From contig PBOR01000022.1 in the NCBI GenBank assembly GCA_002724395.1, positions 43,769 through 107,768 of the forward strand: a stretch of 64,000 bases of DNA, read 5' to 3'. The position numbers and the translations under genes are program-made. The stretch is from Rhodospirillaceae bacterium. GTDB lineage: Bacteria; Pseudomonadota; Alphaproteobacteria; UBA8366. The notes below the pieces were generated by a model. The model saw only the letters and a program-made list of their open reading frames with translations, ran no database searches and was not told the DNA's origin. This document shows, in pieces, positions 46,265 through 55,464 of this stretch; within the stretch, counting starts at the first letter, position 1, and every line of letters starts with the position of its first letter.

Positions 46265-47019
46265 TTCTTCGCCGCTGGATCAGATGAGGCCAGCAAAAGC
46301 CGGTGGCGGGCAAAGACGCGCTTCAATCCCAGCGTCACCATCAAGAGCACGCTTTTAGCCATATGGCGTAGTTCCATTTTGGAATGGCCGTAAACACGAC
46401 CAGGCAACTCGATGGCAATTTCCGTGATGGGGTAACCATTTAAATGGAGGATTGTAAGGCTGGTGAAAAAGAACTCGTAATCGCGGGCTTGAATAAGGCC
46501 GAATACACGCCGGTCGATTCGGTCTAACCGGTAAACCCGAAAGGCGCCGGTAGCATCATAATTATGCCTTAGCAATAACCGCGTCAACATATGGCCAAGG
46601 TGGGTCAACACCTTCCGGAACAGGTTCCATTCATCCAGGCTACTCTTCATCTCAAAGCGAGTGCCTATCACCACATCCGCATTTTCGCTTGCCGCTAAAA
46701 ATGCTGGAATATCTTCAGGCTTATGGACCAGGTCGGAATCCATGGTGACGAGGATTTTGTAACCACCCTCATATGCGCGTCGAATACCCTCCAGATGTGC
46801 GCCACCAATCCCTTCCTTGCCCGGACGGTGAACGGCCAACACGGTTTTATCTTCAGCGGCGAACATATCGATCACCTCACCGGTCCCATCAGTTGAGTTG
46901 TCGTCGAGAAACATGATGTCCACCGGCGCACCGATCGCCTGAATACGCCGACGCATTTCTTCCACATGACCAGCCTCGTTGTAAGTCGGTAAAAAGACGA
47001 GGATATCGTTTTTGGCCAT
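46261..47019 (-). CDS. polyprenol monophosphomannose synthase-like glycosyltransferase (GT2)
   Basis: A 252-residue GT-A transferase that would place a sugar, by homology mannose, on polyprenyl phosphate. It shows DILVFLPTYNEAGHV, DIMFLDDNSTDGTGEV and VTMDSDLVHKPEDIP, the DXD-type metal and nucleotide site, plus a RVYGHSKMELRHMAKS end close to dolichol-phosphate-mannose synthases. The ATG at 47017-47019 has GGAGAGG ahead and overlaps the preceding stop (TAATG). No C-terminal membrane domain beyond one weak segment. It supplies the GT39-like enzyme that follows. Confidence 0.85.
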   Translation of the reverse strand: MAKNDILVFLPTYNEAGHVEEMRRRIQAIGAPVDIMFLDDNSTDGTGEVIDMFAAEDKTVLAVHRPGKEGIGGAHLEGIRRAYEGGYKILVTMDSDLVHKPEDIPAFLAASENADVVIGTRFEMKSSLDEWNLFRKVLTHLGHMLTRLLLRHNYDATGAFRVYRLDRIDRRVFGLIQARDYEFFFTSLTILHLNGYPITEIAIELPGRVYGHSKMELRHMAKSVLLMVTLGLKRVFARHRLLLASSDPAAKK

Positions 47020-48005
47020 TACACTGCCTCTCCTGCCAATTCTGCTTCGATCATGGAATGGATTATCTGCTCGAAAGACATTTTCGGCTGCCACCCTGTC
47101 GCCATACGAAGTTTACGCGCATCCCCCACCAGTCGCTGGGCCTGACTAGGTTTTGTGATTAGGCCTGGTTCGATTTCAACATGATCATTCGAATTCAGAT
47201 TCAGTCTATCGAAAACAATTTCGACAAAGGCGCCAATAGAATGCAACTCGCCACTAGCAATCACGAAATCATCCGGCACTTCCAACCTAAGGATTGCGCG
47301 CATTGCTTCAACATAATCTACTGCTGCACCCCAATCGATTTCGGCTGACAAATCCCCAAGTATCAATTTATCACGTTTTTTGTCTTTGATTTCTACAGCT
47401 GCGCGAACGATTTTGCGGCCGACGAAGGACGGCGAGCGCCGCGGCGATTCATGGTTATATAAAATACCGGCACTACAATGTATTCCATGCGTTCGCCGAT
47501 ATAGGCGGCACAATTGCATACCTGCCGCTTTAGTAATTCCATAAACATTTATCGGAAGAAATGGTGTTTCCTCGTTTTGTGGCGAAGATAGCGGATTACC
47601 AAATATATGCGACGAAGCGGCATAAAAAAGACGACTTTCCGGAAATTCATCACGTATCCCATCAAGAACATTTACAAGTCCTTGCACGTGAATATCGTAG
47701 CTTTTCCCTAAACTTTCGCTGACTGTCTCGGGTGGGTCTTCCGATGATCGATGGTGTGCCGCGAGATAATAGATTTCACTGGGACGACATTCAGCAATCA
47801 ACTTACAAATCGCAACTGCATCCAGGATATTCAATGGATCAACCATAGAACGGCTGGGGAACCTAACGCCTGACCGACTGACACCGATGCACTCTACTTC
47901 ATCCGAAGCGAGCGCCTTGCTTAAATAGTAACCGTCTTGGCCCGTGCAGCCGATGATTAAAGCCGGCCCAGGCTTTGCGGAGGATGATACACTCATACCT
48001 GACAT
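47019..48005 (-). CDS. GDP-mannose 4,6-dehydratase-like NAD-dependent epimerase/dehydratase
   Basis: An extended short-chain dehydrogenase of about 328 residues. It starts with ALIIGCTGQDGYYLSKALAS and shows YYLAAHHRSSEDPPE, AASSHIFGNP and the catalytic YGITKAAG, a layout typical of GDP-mannose 4,6-dehydratase, which makes the 4-keto-6-deoxy precursor of GDP-fucose, rhamnose or perosamine. Several canonical GMD residues differ, so the nucleotide sugar is unproven. The start could be 48005, 47996 or an upstream TTG at 48041; none has a strong ribosome site. It leads the minus-strand glycan run. Confidence 0.82.
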   Translation of the reverse strand: MSGMSVSSSAKPGPALIIGCTGQDGYYLSKALASDEVECIGVSRSGVRFPSRSMVDPLNILDAVAICKLIAECRPSEIYYLAAHHRSSEDPPETVSESLGKSYDIHVQGLVNVLDGIRDEFPESRLFYAASSHIFGNPLSSPQNEETPFLPINVYGITKAAGMQLCRLYRRTHGIHCSAGILYNHESPRRSPSFVGRKIVRAAVEIKDKKRDKLILGDLSAEIDWGAAVDYVEAMRAILRLEVPDDFVIASGELHSIGAFVEIVFDRLNLNSNDHVEIEPGLITKPSQAQRLVGDARKLRMATGWQPKMSFEQIIHSMIEAELAGEAV

Positions 48006-48167
48006 GGTCGTTGTACTAGCCAATCGCCCATATTGGCGCAACCACGAAGGATATATGCTTTGTTTTATCGTTTGGAATAGGTTGCCTCCCAGAATCGATG
48101 CCTTATTATCGGAGCAATAAAGTATTTATGCCTATTTGATACGAACCAGTACAAAGTTATTTGAAAA

Positions 48168-48605
48168 ATGCCCGACGATATTGATCCTGACCATCAGATC
48201 GACCCAGGAAACCAGACCTACAAAAAGGTCGAAATTCTGCGGCCTACCTGCAACTTAGACACAGTACGTGACGGACGCGGTGGTATTTTTACATGGGTTC
48301 CGCCAGAGCCTATCGTTGAATTCAACATGCTTTACTTCCGTCCTGGGAAGACTCGCGGCTTCCACTATCATCCGCATTTCATCGAGTATTTGCTGGTAGT
48401 AGATGGCTCAGGCGTCTTGGTTACGCGTGAAGACCCGGAAGACCCAAAATGTGAAGAATTTATTCACCTCAGTAAAGGAGTCTGTACACGGACCGAAATT
48501 AATATCTACCATACAGTCTACGCGATCACCGATATGACCATCGTGGCTATGCTAACTAATCAGTGGGACCATTCGGATCCACCAATTATTCGCGTCGACG
48601 ACTGA
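48168..48605 (+). CDS. cupin-type sugar isomerase/epimerase-like protein
   Basis: A 145-residue double-stranded beta-helix protein related to dTDP-sugar 3,5-epimerases and the WxcM-type isomerases. The likely active-site group is GFHYHPHFIEYLLVVDGSG near residue 62-80, with a later IYHTVYAITD. It is the first gene of a plus-strand set with an NAD-dependent epimerase and a sugar C-methyltransferase and divergent from the GMD-like gene across a 162-base AT-rich gap. Role in deoxysugar synthesis is inferred from those neighbours. Confidence 0.75.
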   Translation: MPDDIDPDHQIDPGNQTYKKVEILRPTCNLDTVRDGRGGIFTWVPPEPIVEFNMLYFRPGKTRGFHYHPHFIEYLLVVDGSGVLVTREDPEDPKCEEFIHLSKGVCTRTEINIYHTVYAITDMTIVAMLTNQWDHSDPPIIRVDD

Positions 48606-48613
48606 TTATTTCT

Positions 48614-49318
48614 ATGACACGCGTCGCTCTCATCGGCGCCGGCGGATTCGTCGGCTCGTCCATCGTAAAAGCACTGGCGGCTAAAGCGGATATCGATTTG
48701 GCGCCAGTTACACGGACCAACTATAATGCCGCTCGTGAAGATGGCCCCTACGATATTCTTATTAATTCGGCAATGCCGTCCAAACGGTTCTGGGCACGCC
48801 AGAATCCTAAACTAGATTTTATCGAAACTGTTGAAAAAACTAGTAGATTGACGAATGACTGGGCTGCAGCGAAAATCATTCAAATCAGCTCTATATCCGC
48901 CCGCAGCCAACTCGATACGGTTTACGGCCGACATAAAGCGGCGGCAGAGAAACTAGTGAAACATAGTGATAATCTCATTTTACGACTTGGACCAATGTAT
49001 GGCGAGGAGCTCGATAAGGGCGTTCTGATCGATATTTTGAATGATAACCCAGTCTTCGTTGCCCGCAATAGCCACTATTGTTTTGCTCCCATCGATTGGA
49101 TAACGAGCTGGATCGCAGATAATCTCGATCGCTCAGGCGTTATGGACCTCGGGGGCAATGACGCGATTATGGTGGGCGATGTGGCTGATGCGGTCGAATC
49201 TACATCAGAGTTCAAAGGCGATACCGATGACCAAATCTTGAGTGAAAGATTAGATGGCGCGCCCGCTGCGCGCGAAGTCATCGACTTCTTGCACCAAGTA
49301 AGCAAGAAGAAAAACTGA
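48614..49318 (+). CDS. short NAD-dependent epimerase/reductase (dTDP-4-keto-sugar reductase-like)
   Basis: A 234-residue Rossmann protein: RVALIGAGGFVGSSIVKALA at the start, QISSISARSQLDTVYGRHKAAAEKL in the middle with the YxxxK pair. It is shorter than typical epimerases and resembles RmlD-like or NAD-dependent reductases of 4-keto sugars. The ATG at 48614 follows the cupin stop by eight bases; an in-frame start at 48563 inside the cupin gene is rejected. It likely finishes the deoxysugar after methylation. Confidence 0.8.
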   Translation: MTRVALIGAGGFVGSSIVKALAAKADIDLAPVTRTNYNAAREDGPYDILINSAMPSKRFWARQNPKLDFIETVEKTSRLTNDWAAAKIIQISSISARSQLDTVYGRHKAAAEKLVKHSDNLILRLGPMYGEELDKGVLIDILNDNPVFVARNSHYCFAPIDWITSWIADNLDRSGVMDLGGNDAIMVGDVADAVESTSEFKGDTDDQILSERLDGAPAAREVIDFLHQVSKKKN

Positions 49319-49319
49319 T

Positions 49320-50564
49320 ATGGAAATCACCGCAATCAAATCTTGCCGTCTATGCGACTCCATCGAACTGGTACCAGTGTTCGACTTTGGCGTCCAAGCT
49401 CTTTCCACACGCTTTCCCGGCCCCAATGACCCGGATGCAGAGTTGGTCCCATTGACTTTAACCCAATGTCAGGATTGCGGCCTCACCCAGCTGACCCATG
49501 ACTATGATCTCGACGATCTATATCGGCGTGGCTATGGCTATCGGTCAGGGGTCAACCAAACCATGCGCGAACATTTGGGTGGCATTACCAAGCAACTTAA
49601 GAGCCATGTGACATTAAAACCGGGCAACACGGTATTGGATATCGCCAGCAATGACGGCACATTGCTACAAAGCTACAGCGCGAGCGGCATCAATTTGGTC
49701 GGCATCGACCCCACTATCGAGCAGTATCGTGATTACTATCCGGACGGAGCCTTCCTATCGCCCGAGTTTTTTTCCAAGGAAGTCTTCGCCGAGGTCAGCC
49801 CAACCGACAAGGCCCAAATTATTAGTTCCATTGCGGTCTTCTATGACGTACCAGATCCAGATCGTTTTACCGTCGATATCGCTTCAATACTTGACGAAAA
49901 CGGCGTCTGGGTGATGGAACAATCTTATCTGCCCATGCTCGTCGCAGACCTTTCCTTCGACAGTATCTGCCATGAACATCTCGGTTATTATTGCCTGAAG
50001 CAAATTAATCTGGCCGCTAGAGCAGCTGGATTACGGGTATTCGATGTAGAAACAAACGCCATGAATGGTGGTTCAATTCGGGCTTTCCTTTGCCACGAAA
50101 ACGCTTCCCACAAGGCCAACGAACAGGCTCTGGCTGAAATTAAGACACTGGAAGCCGAGGCCAAACTCGATTCCATAGACACGTTTAAAGCCTTCCATCA
50201 AAAAGTTTCGGAAATCGGCGAGCAACTGGTCGAACTTCTCAAAAACGCCAAGGCCGCCGGCAAGACCATTCATATTTACGGCGCGTCGACTAAAGGCAAC
50301 GTCTTGTTGCAACTTTACGGCATTGACCGCACACTCATTGATGCCGCAGCAGAACGCAATGAATGGAAATTCGGCCACCGGACGCCAGGCACCAACATTC
50401 CGATCATTTCGGAAGAAGAATCCCGCGCCCAAAAACCAGATTACTTTTTAGTGTTACCGTGGCATTTCCGCGACGAATTTATCAAACGCGAAAAGGTGTT
50501 TGTCGAAGGAGGCGGCAAGCTGATCTTTCCATTGCCAGAAGTTGAGGTTTACCCAGCGAACTAA
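49320..50564 (+). CDS. sugar C-methyltransferase (NovU/TylCIII-like SAM enzyme)
   Basis: A 414-residue enzyme with the three-part plan of deoxysugar C-methyltransferases. First a zinc-binding N-terminal domain (KSCRLCDSIELVPVF, LTQCQDCGLTQL). Then a SAM-binding core (TVLDIASNDGTLLQSYSASG near residue 103). Last a C-terminal domain with FCHENA-type residues and IHIYGASTKGNVLLQLYG. Such enzymes add a methyl branch at C3 of a 4-keto sugar, with Tyr/His pairs like SICHEHLGYYC in the site. It begins one base after the previous stop. Its own stop overlaps that of the convergent glycosyltransferase gene. Confidence 0.88.
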   Translation: MEITAIKSCRLCDSIELVPVFDFGVQALSTRFPGPNDPDAELVPLTLTQCQDCGLTQLTHDYDLDDLYRRGYGYRSGVNQTMREHLGGITKQLKSHVTLKPGNTVLDIASNDGTLLQSYSASGINLVGIDPTIEQYRDYYPDGAFLSPEFFSKEVFAEVSPTDKAQIISSIAVFYDVPDPDRFTVDIASILDENGVWVMEQSYLPMLVADLSFDSICHEHLGYYCLKQINLAARAAGLRVFDVETNAMNGGSIRAFLCHENASHKANEQALAEIKTLEAEAKLDSIDTFKAFHQKVSEIGEQLVELLKNAKAAGKTIHIYGASTKGNVLLQLYGIDRTLIDAAAERNEWKFGHRTPGTNIPIISEEESRAQKPDYFLVLPWHFRDEFIKREKVFVEGGGKLIFPLPEVEVYPAN

Positions 50565-51631
50565 AGAAGCTGCATTAGCACAGCGACAGCGTCGTCGACC
50601 CCAGAACGAACGGGCTGTTTCGTAATTGGCACCGCTAATAGGTCTTGCAAAACCGCGCCAAAATCACCGGACTGCATCACATCACGCTCAATATGCCGTC
50701 CAGTACAATTTTTAGCTATCCATGTTTCCAGTATCGATGTTTCGCACCAATTTGTGCGCTCAGTATAGAGAATGCGGGTACTGTTCACCGCGCTTTCGGT
50801 AACACCGCCGTAGCCCGCTTTGGTCACTAGTGCATCGCAGGAACGCATGAGATCGATAAATGCGATATCCAAGTCCTTACGGGAGAGAATGTCTGTGCGC
50901 GTGGATTCCCATTCAGGCGGCACCACCCACATTACCCCATCGACTTCCGGGAGCGGCACCTGCGTATGCATACCAGGAATTCCCCCCATCGTCGCCAGCA
51001 CGTAATGATCTGCGGGCCGAGCTGCTTGAAGGTCCCCCCGTCTATCCTTTCCAATCCGCGCAACGGGTCCTACCGAATGGACTGACGGCACCCAATCCAT
51101 GGGCATATGAGGCTGGAGCTGAATAAACCGGTCAACCGCCGCATAGGCGTTGGTTAAATGATCGTAAATCTGTCTCGCTTCGCCGTCGGTACCGCAATAG
51201 GCAGCAAATACGTCGGCCCAGTTAAGCGAACAAATTGCGGCGACTGGTATCCGCGCCCTAAGTGCCGCTGCCACACTCGCAACCGCAATATTCGTAAGTA
51301 CCAAATCTGGCTTCAATGCTGCCAAAACGGCCGCATCGCTCGTGATTACATTTTCCCAATCCGCAACTAAGTTTTGGTAATCCTCAAACAAGCCATCCGC
51401 ATCCACATCTAAAGGCCCTTTCATGCGCATGTTCGGGTCCGGCGGCGTTGGGCCTACTTTAAAAGGTATATCCAGAAATTGTCCGCAAATGACGGGATCT
51501 ACCTCGGTCCGCAACGTGACCTTCAACCCAGGCCGCACTTTGGCAAGCGCCATAAGGATGGGCGAAATCTGCGCCAAATGGCCGAAACCATTAGCCGAAA
51601 TGTCAGCGACTATGTGAACTTTCGCACTCAT
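50561..51631 (-). CDS. GT-B glycosyltransferase (MurG-like, GT28 type)
   Basis: A 356-residue GT-B-fold protein. The N-terminus has the nucleotide-fold glycine motif ISANGFGHLAQISPIL, and the C-terminal donor-binding region SCDALVTKAGYGGVTESA, then ILYTERTNWCETSILE, is typical of GT28 enzymes such as MurG and the N-terminal part of L-arabinokinase-like proteins. It begins five bases after the manC stop, within the same operon. Acceptor and donor are unknown; GDP-mannose made by ManC is one possibility. An in-frame TTG at 51640 is a less likely start. Confidence 0.82.
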   Translation of the reverse strand: MSAKVHIVADISANGFGHLAQISPILMALAKVRPGLKVTLRTEVDPVICGQFLDIPFKVGPTPPDPNMRMKGPLDVDADGLFEDYQNLVADWENVITSDAAVLAALKPDLVLTNIAVASVAAALRARIPVAAICSLNWADVFAAYCGTDGEARQIYDHLTNAYAAVDRFIQLQPHMPMDWVPSVHSVGPVARIGKDRRGDLQAARPADHYVLATMGGIPGMHTQVPLPEVDGVMWVVPPEWESTRTDILSRKDLDIAFIDLMRSCDALVTKAGYGGVTESAVNSTRILYTERTNWCETSILETWIAKNCTGRHIERDVMQSGDFGAVLQDLLAVPITKQPVRSGVDDAVAVLMQLL

Positions 51632-51636
51632 TGAGT

Positions 51637-53067
51637 TCAATCGCGCCCGTAGACGTCTTCCAAACGCTCAATATCGTCTTCACCGACATAGTCACCGGTT
51701 TGCACTTCAATCAAATGTAAAGACTCGGTTCCTCTATTCTCAAGCCGGTGCGTTTCGCCGACGGGAATATAGACCGACTGATCGGGACCAAGGGTCATGA
51801 CATCCTTACCACGCGTCACTTCCGCTTCGCCACGAACGACCACCCAATGTTCCGCTCGAAACTTGTGGCGCTGCAAGGAGAGGCGCCCACCCGGGCGAAC
51901 GATAATACGTTTTACTCGAAACCGCTCATCCTGATCGATATCCTGATAGCTGCCCCAAGGCCGATATACCTTACTATGGAAGACCGCTTCGTTGCGTCCC
52001 TCTTCTATAAGTCGTGCCACCAATTCACGCACCTCGGTCGTTCGATCCTTCGGCGCGACCAACACAGCATCTCGCGTCGCAACGACAACCATTTCGTCTA
52101 GACCAAGTGCTGCCACCATGGGTCCGTCTTCACTACGAATGTAGGAATTGCTGACCCCTTCCAGCACCACATCGCCAAGACTCACATTACCCTCCTCGTC
52201 CGCCTCACTTTGCTGCCAAAGCGACATCCATGCACCTAAATCAGACCATCCGCAATCAAGGGGGACAGTCGCGGCCAGACTGGTCTTCTCCATGATTGCA
52301 TAGTCGATGGAATCCGATGGCATTTTTTCAAAAGCCTGCTCGCACAACCGCAGGAAATCCATGTCGCCAACGGCATTCGCCAGGGCATCGCGACAGCATG
52401 CGAGCATCTCCGGCTGCAACGCAGTAATTTCATTCAGAAACGTCGACGCGCGAAACACAAACATACCGCTATTCCAGAGATAATCGCCGGACGCTAGGTA
52501 GGATTCAGCGGACTCAAAATCCGGTTTTTCCACATAAGCACCAACATCAAAACCAGCTTCTAAGCCCTCTAGTGGTTTACCCTTCAGTATATAGCCATAG
52601 CCGGTTTCGGGACGGTTTGGTGTGATTCCAAATGTCACCAAGAAACCAGCAGCAGCAATTTCGACAGCATTTGTCAGCCCCGACAAGAATGCGGTTTCGT
52701 CCTCGATAAAAAGATCCGACGGCAATAAGGCAATCACACCATCCGGGTCACGCTCGGCAACATATAATGCCACAATGGCCGCGGCGGGTGCCGTATTTCG
52801 ACCAGCTGGTTCCAACAACAAAGCTTCGGGTACATGGTGGATTTGACGTAACTGTTCGGCGATGATGAACCGATGATCTTTATTACCGATGATAATTGAC
52901 GCCGCTACGTTTTCCGCCTTCCCTAGTCGCAGCACCGCCTGCTGGAGCATGCTGTCATCGCCGGCCAACGGCAGCATCTGTTTAGGGTATTGAGCACGCG
53001 ATAGCGGCCAAAGGCGGGTTCCGGAACCTCCGGACAGAATTGCTGGATAAAGGGTCGGTGCTGTCAT
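51637..53067 (-). CDS. manC: mannose-1-phosphate guanylyltransferase / mannose-6-phosphate isomerase
   Basis: A bifunctional 476-residue enzyme that makes GDP-mannose. The nucleotidyltransferase signature is LSGGSGTRLWPLSRAQYPKQ near residue 11-30, with the sugar-binding EKPDFESAESYLASGDYLWNSGMF region. The C-terminal cupin isomerase domain contains RPWGSYQDID and RLSLQRHKFRAEHW. It lies three bases after the amidohydrolase gene and ahead of a glycosyltransferase. GDP-mannose feeds the GMD-like enzyme and the polyprenol-phosphate-mannose synthase of the opposite operon. Confidence 0.93.
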   Translation of the reverse strand: MTAPTLYPAILSGGSGTRLWPLSRAQYPKQMLPLAGDDSMLQQAVLRLGKAENVAASIIIGNKDHRFIIAEQLRQIHHVPEALLLEPAGRNTAPAAAIVALYVAERDPDGVIALLPSDLFIEDETAFLSGLTNAVEIAAAGFLVTFGITPNRPETGYGYILKGKPLEGLEAGFDVGAYVEKPDFESAESYLASGDYLWNSGMFVFRASTFLNEITALQPEMLACCRDALANAVGDMDFLRLCEQAFEKMPSDSIDYAIMEKTSLAATVPLDCGWSDLGAWMSLWQQSEADEEGNVSLGDVVLEGVSNSYIRSEDGPMVAALGLDEMVVVATRDAVLVAPKDRTTEVRELVARLIEEGRNEAVFHSKVYRPWGSYQDIDQDERFRVKRIIVRPGGRLSLQRHKFRAEHWVVVRGEAEVTRGKDVMTLGPDQSVYIPVGETHRLENRGTESLHLIEVQTGDYVGEDDIERLEDVYGRD

Positions 53068-53070
53068 GGG

Positions 53071-53859
53071 TTAAAACCGGAAAAGGTTGGCGGCGTTTTC
53101 GCCCATGATCTTGGCGCGCAAATCCGGGTCTTCAACCCATTTACTCAAATTATCAAGGGTCGTCTGAAAGCGGTGCAAGGTCTCGTGTCCGGTCCAGGGA
53201 AAATCGCTAGCCCATACAATTCTGTCGGGGCCGCAAACCTCTAGAAGCCGTGCTGCGTAGGGCCCTAAGTTTGGAACATCAGGCCGATAAAACCCAGAAA
53301 ATTTAGCCCAGACCTGACCGCTTTCCGCAGCTTTCAAAATTGCTTTATGCCCAATATCTCCCGGATCCATCGCTGCGTTCGGCATACCAAAGTGATCCAC
53401 GACAATAGTAACACCAAACGGCAGCAACCGGGCTGCTACATCCACCCACATCGCGCCGTCCGCGAAAACTTCTACATGCCAATTATGGGCTGCGGCCCAT
53501 TCATAAAGCGGAAATATATGATGGGTCTGATGATTCAGAACCGTCTTAGTGCTGATCAAATTCAAACGTAGGCCGACAACGCCGAGCTCATCCATCTCTT
53601 CGAGTAGCGGTTCATCAAGATCAGGGCCGACCACGACTGACGCCCGCAGGCGATCTGGGTGTTGCCGAAGGCAATCCAAAATATAGCTATTATCGAAACC
53701 GAGAAAACTCGGCTGTACTAGCACCCCATGCGTAACGCCATGAGCATCGTGAATTTCCAAACAGGTATCAATAGACTTAGCTGCTAAGGGCTTATAGCCG
53801 CGCTCTGCAACTAGCGGACAGTCCTCTGTCCAAGCATGAAAATGGCTATCAACAATCAC
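53071..53859 (-). CDS. amidohydrolase family 2 protein
   Basis: A 262-residue TIM-barrel metal hydrolase. The start MIVDSHFHAW carries the HxH metal pair, with DHFGMPN and the late Asp in DRIVWASDFPWTGHE. The family includes 2-pyrone-4,6-dicarboxylate hydrolase and aromatic-acid decarboxylases. It is three bases ahead of manC, which is an odd operon partner since the enzyme has no known role in GDP-sugar supply. Lactone hydrolysis or decarboxylation is the family expectation; no substrate is clear. Confidence 0.85.
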   Translation of the reverse strand: MIVDSHFHAWTEDCPLVAERGYKPLAAKSIDTCLEIHDAHGVTHGVLVQPSFLGFDNSYILDCLRQHPDRLRASVVVGPDLDEPLLEEMDELGVVGLRLNLISTKTVLNHQTHHIFPLYEWAAAHNWHVEVFADGAMWVDVAARLLPFGVTIVVDHFGMPNAAMDPGDIGHKAILKAAESGQVWAKFSGFYRPDVPNLGPYAARLLEVCGPDRIVWASDFPWTGHETLHRFQTTLDNLSKWVEDPDLRAKIMGENAANLFRF

Positions 53860-53989
53860 GTTAGTACTCCCGGTCTCTAAATCGCGTGCGTTTTACCATG
53901 TTATGAGCAATCCGCACCGGTGAATTTTCGAGTGCGACTTAAGTGGCGTTGATTTAAAAACGACATGCATAATGCTATTGGAGGTCTTC

Positions 53990-55450
53990 GTGACCGATTC
54001 TACCAACTTACTAATTATCATGTCAGACGAGCATAACCCAAAAATGCTGGGCTGTGCCGGCCACCCGGTCATTCAGACGCCAAATCTCGACGCGCTAGCG
54101 GCGACCGGCACGACCTTCGAGGCGGCCTATTGTAACAGTCCCGTTTGTATTCCTGCCCGAGCTACTTTCGCTACAGGTCGATATATTCATGATATAGGAT
54201 TTTGGGACAATGCGCAGCCCTATGACGGCTCAGTTCCTAGTTGGCACCACGCAGCGCGCGCCGCAGGGCACCGAGCAGATTCCATTGGCAAGCTTCATTT
54301 TCGCAGCTCCAAAGACGATAACGGCTTTTCTGACTCCCAAATTCCCATGCATGTTGTCGAGGAACTTGGCGATCTAATGGGCTTAATCCGAGAAGATCTG
54401 CCCGTAAGAGGCGGCGCCTGGAAAATGGCAGGGATGGCTGGGCCAGGCGAATCAATGTACTCAACCTACGACCGTGACATCACGGCGCTCGCGCAGGTTT
54501 GGCTGCATAAGGAGGCACCAAAACTGGAAAAACCATGGGTTTTATTCGTCTCTCTTGTCTGCCCTCACTTCCCACTCACCGCGCCGCCAGAATATTTCTT
54601 CAAATATTTTAATCATCCAGACCTTCCCATGCCGAAGCTCTACGGAGAAAACGAAAGACCGAAACATCCGTATCTTAGAGACTATAGGAATAGCTTTAAT
54701 TACGATGATTATTTTGACGACGAAGAAAAACTCCGCACTGGAATTGCCGCATATATGGCACTTTGTAGTTTTCTCGATGAGCAAGTGGGTAAAATTTTGC
54801 GTGCATTAGATGCTACAGGGCTCTGTCACAGCACGCGCGTGCTCTATACTAGCGATCACGGTGATAATGTTGGCGCACGCGGCATGTGGGGTAAATCCAA
54901 TATGTTTGAAGAAGTAGCTCGCGTGCCGACCATCCTAACTGGTCCGGACATTCCGAAAGCTTATAACAGTCGGACGCCGATTACGCATGTGGATGTCTAC
55001 CCGACGGTAATTGAATGCCTCGGCATTCGGTCGCCAGAGGGTGCTTCGGCACTACCGGGTAAGAATCTTATCGAAATAGCGAATACGAAAAATGATCACA
55101 ACCGTATTGCTTTCTCCGAATATCATGGCATGGGATCTACAACTGGCGCCTTTATGATCCGTAAAGGCGAGTTTAAATACGTTCATTACGCGGACTATCA
55201 GCCACAGCTTTTCGATCTTGCAAGGGATCCGGAGGAAATACACGACGTCGCCGGCGACCCCGCTTTTAGTGAGATACGCCAATCACTAGAGGACGAGCTT
55301 CGAACATATTGTGATCCCAATGAGGTCGATAAACAGGCAAAAAAATCACAATCAGACCTTTTAAAGAAGCATGGTGGACGCGATGCTGTTATCGCGCGCG
55401 GGGATCTCGGCTTTTCAGTTCCACCCGGGCATACGCCTCAGTTCGACTGA
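53990..55450 (+). CDS. type I sulfatase (arylsulfatase/choline-sulfatase-like)
   Basis: A 486-residue sulfate-ester or phosphonate-ester hydrolase. The formylglycine precursor is Cys53 in PVCIPARATFATGR, matching the C-X-P/A-X-R rule. Metal-binding residues include Asp13 in IIMSDEHNP and the YTSDHGDN motif near residue 285-295. I start it at the GTG at 53990, which has GGAGG with a five-base gap; an ATG at 53972 lies upstream of that site. No signal peptide is visible, so it would act in the cytoplasm on imported sulfate esters, as choline-sulfatase does. A maturase gene is not nearby. Confidence 0.88.
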   Translation: MTDSTNLLIIMSDEHNPKMLGCAGHPVIQTPNLDALAATGTTFEAAYCNSPVCIPARATFATGRYIHDIGFWDNAQPYDGSVPSWHHAARAAGHRADSIGKLHFRSSKDDNGFSDSQIPMHVVEELGDLMGLIREDLPVRGGAWKMAGMAGPGESMYSTYDRDITALAQVWLHKEAPKLEKPWVLFVSLVCPHFPLTAPPEYFFKYFNHPDLPMPKLYGENERPKHPYLRDYRNSFNYDDYFDDEEKLRTGIAAYMALCSFLDEQVGKILRALDATGLCHSTRVLYTSDHGDNVGARGMWGKSNMFEEVARVPTILTGPDIPKAYNSRTPITHVDVYPTVIECLGIRSPEGASALPGKNLIEIANTKNDHNRIAFSEYHGMGSTTGAFMIRKGEFKYVHYADYQPQLFDLARDPEEIHDVAGDPAFSEIRQSLEDELRTYCDPNEVDKQAKKSQSDLLKKHGGRDAVIARGDLGFSVPPGHTPQFD

Positions 55451-55464
55451 GTACGCACGGTAGG

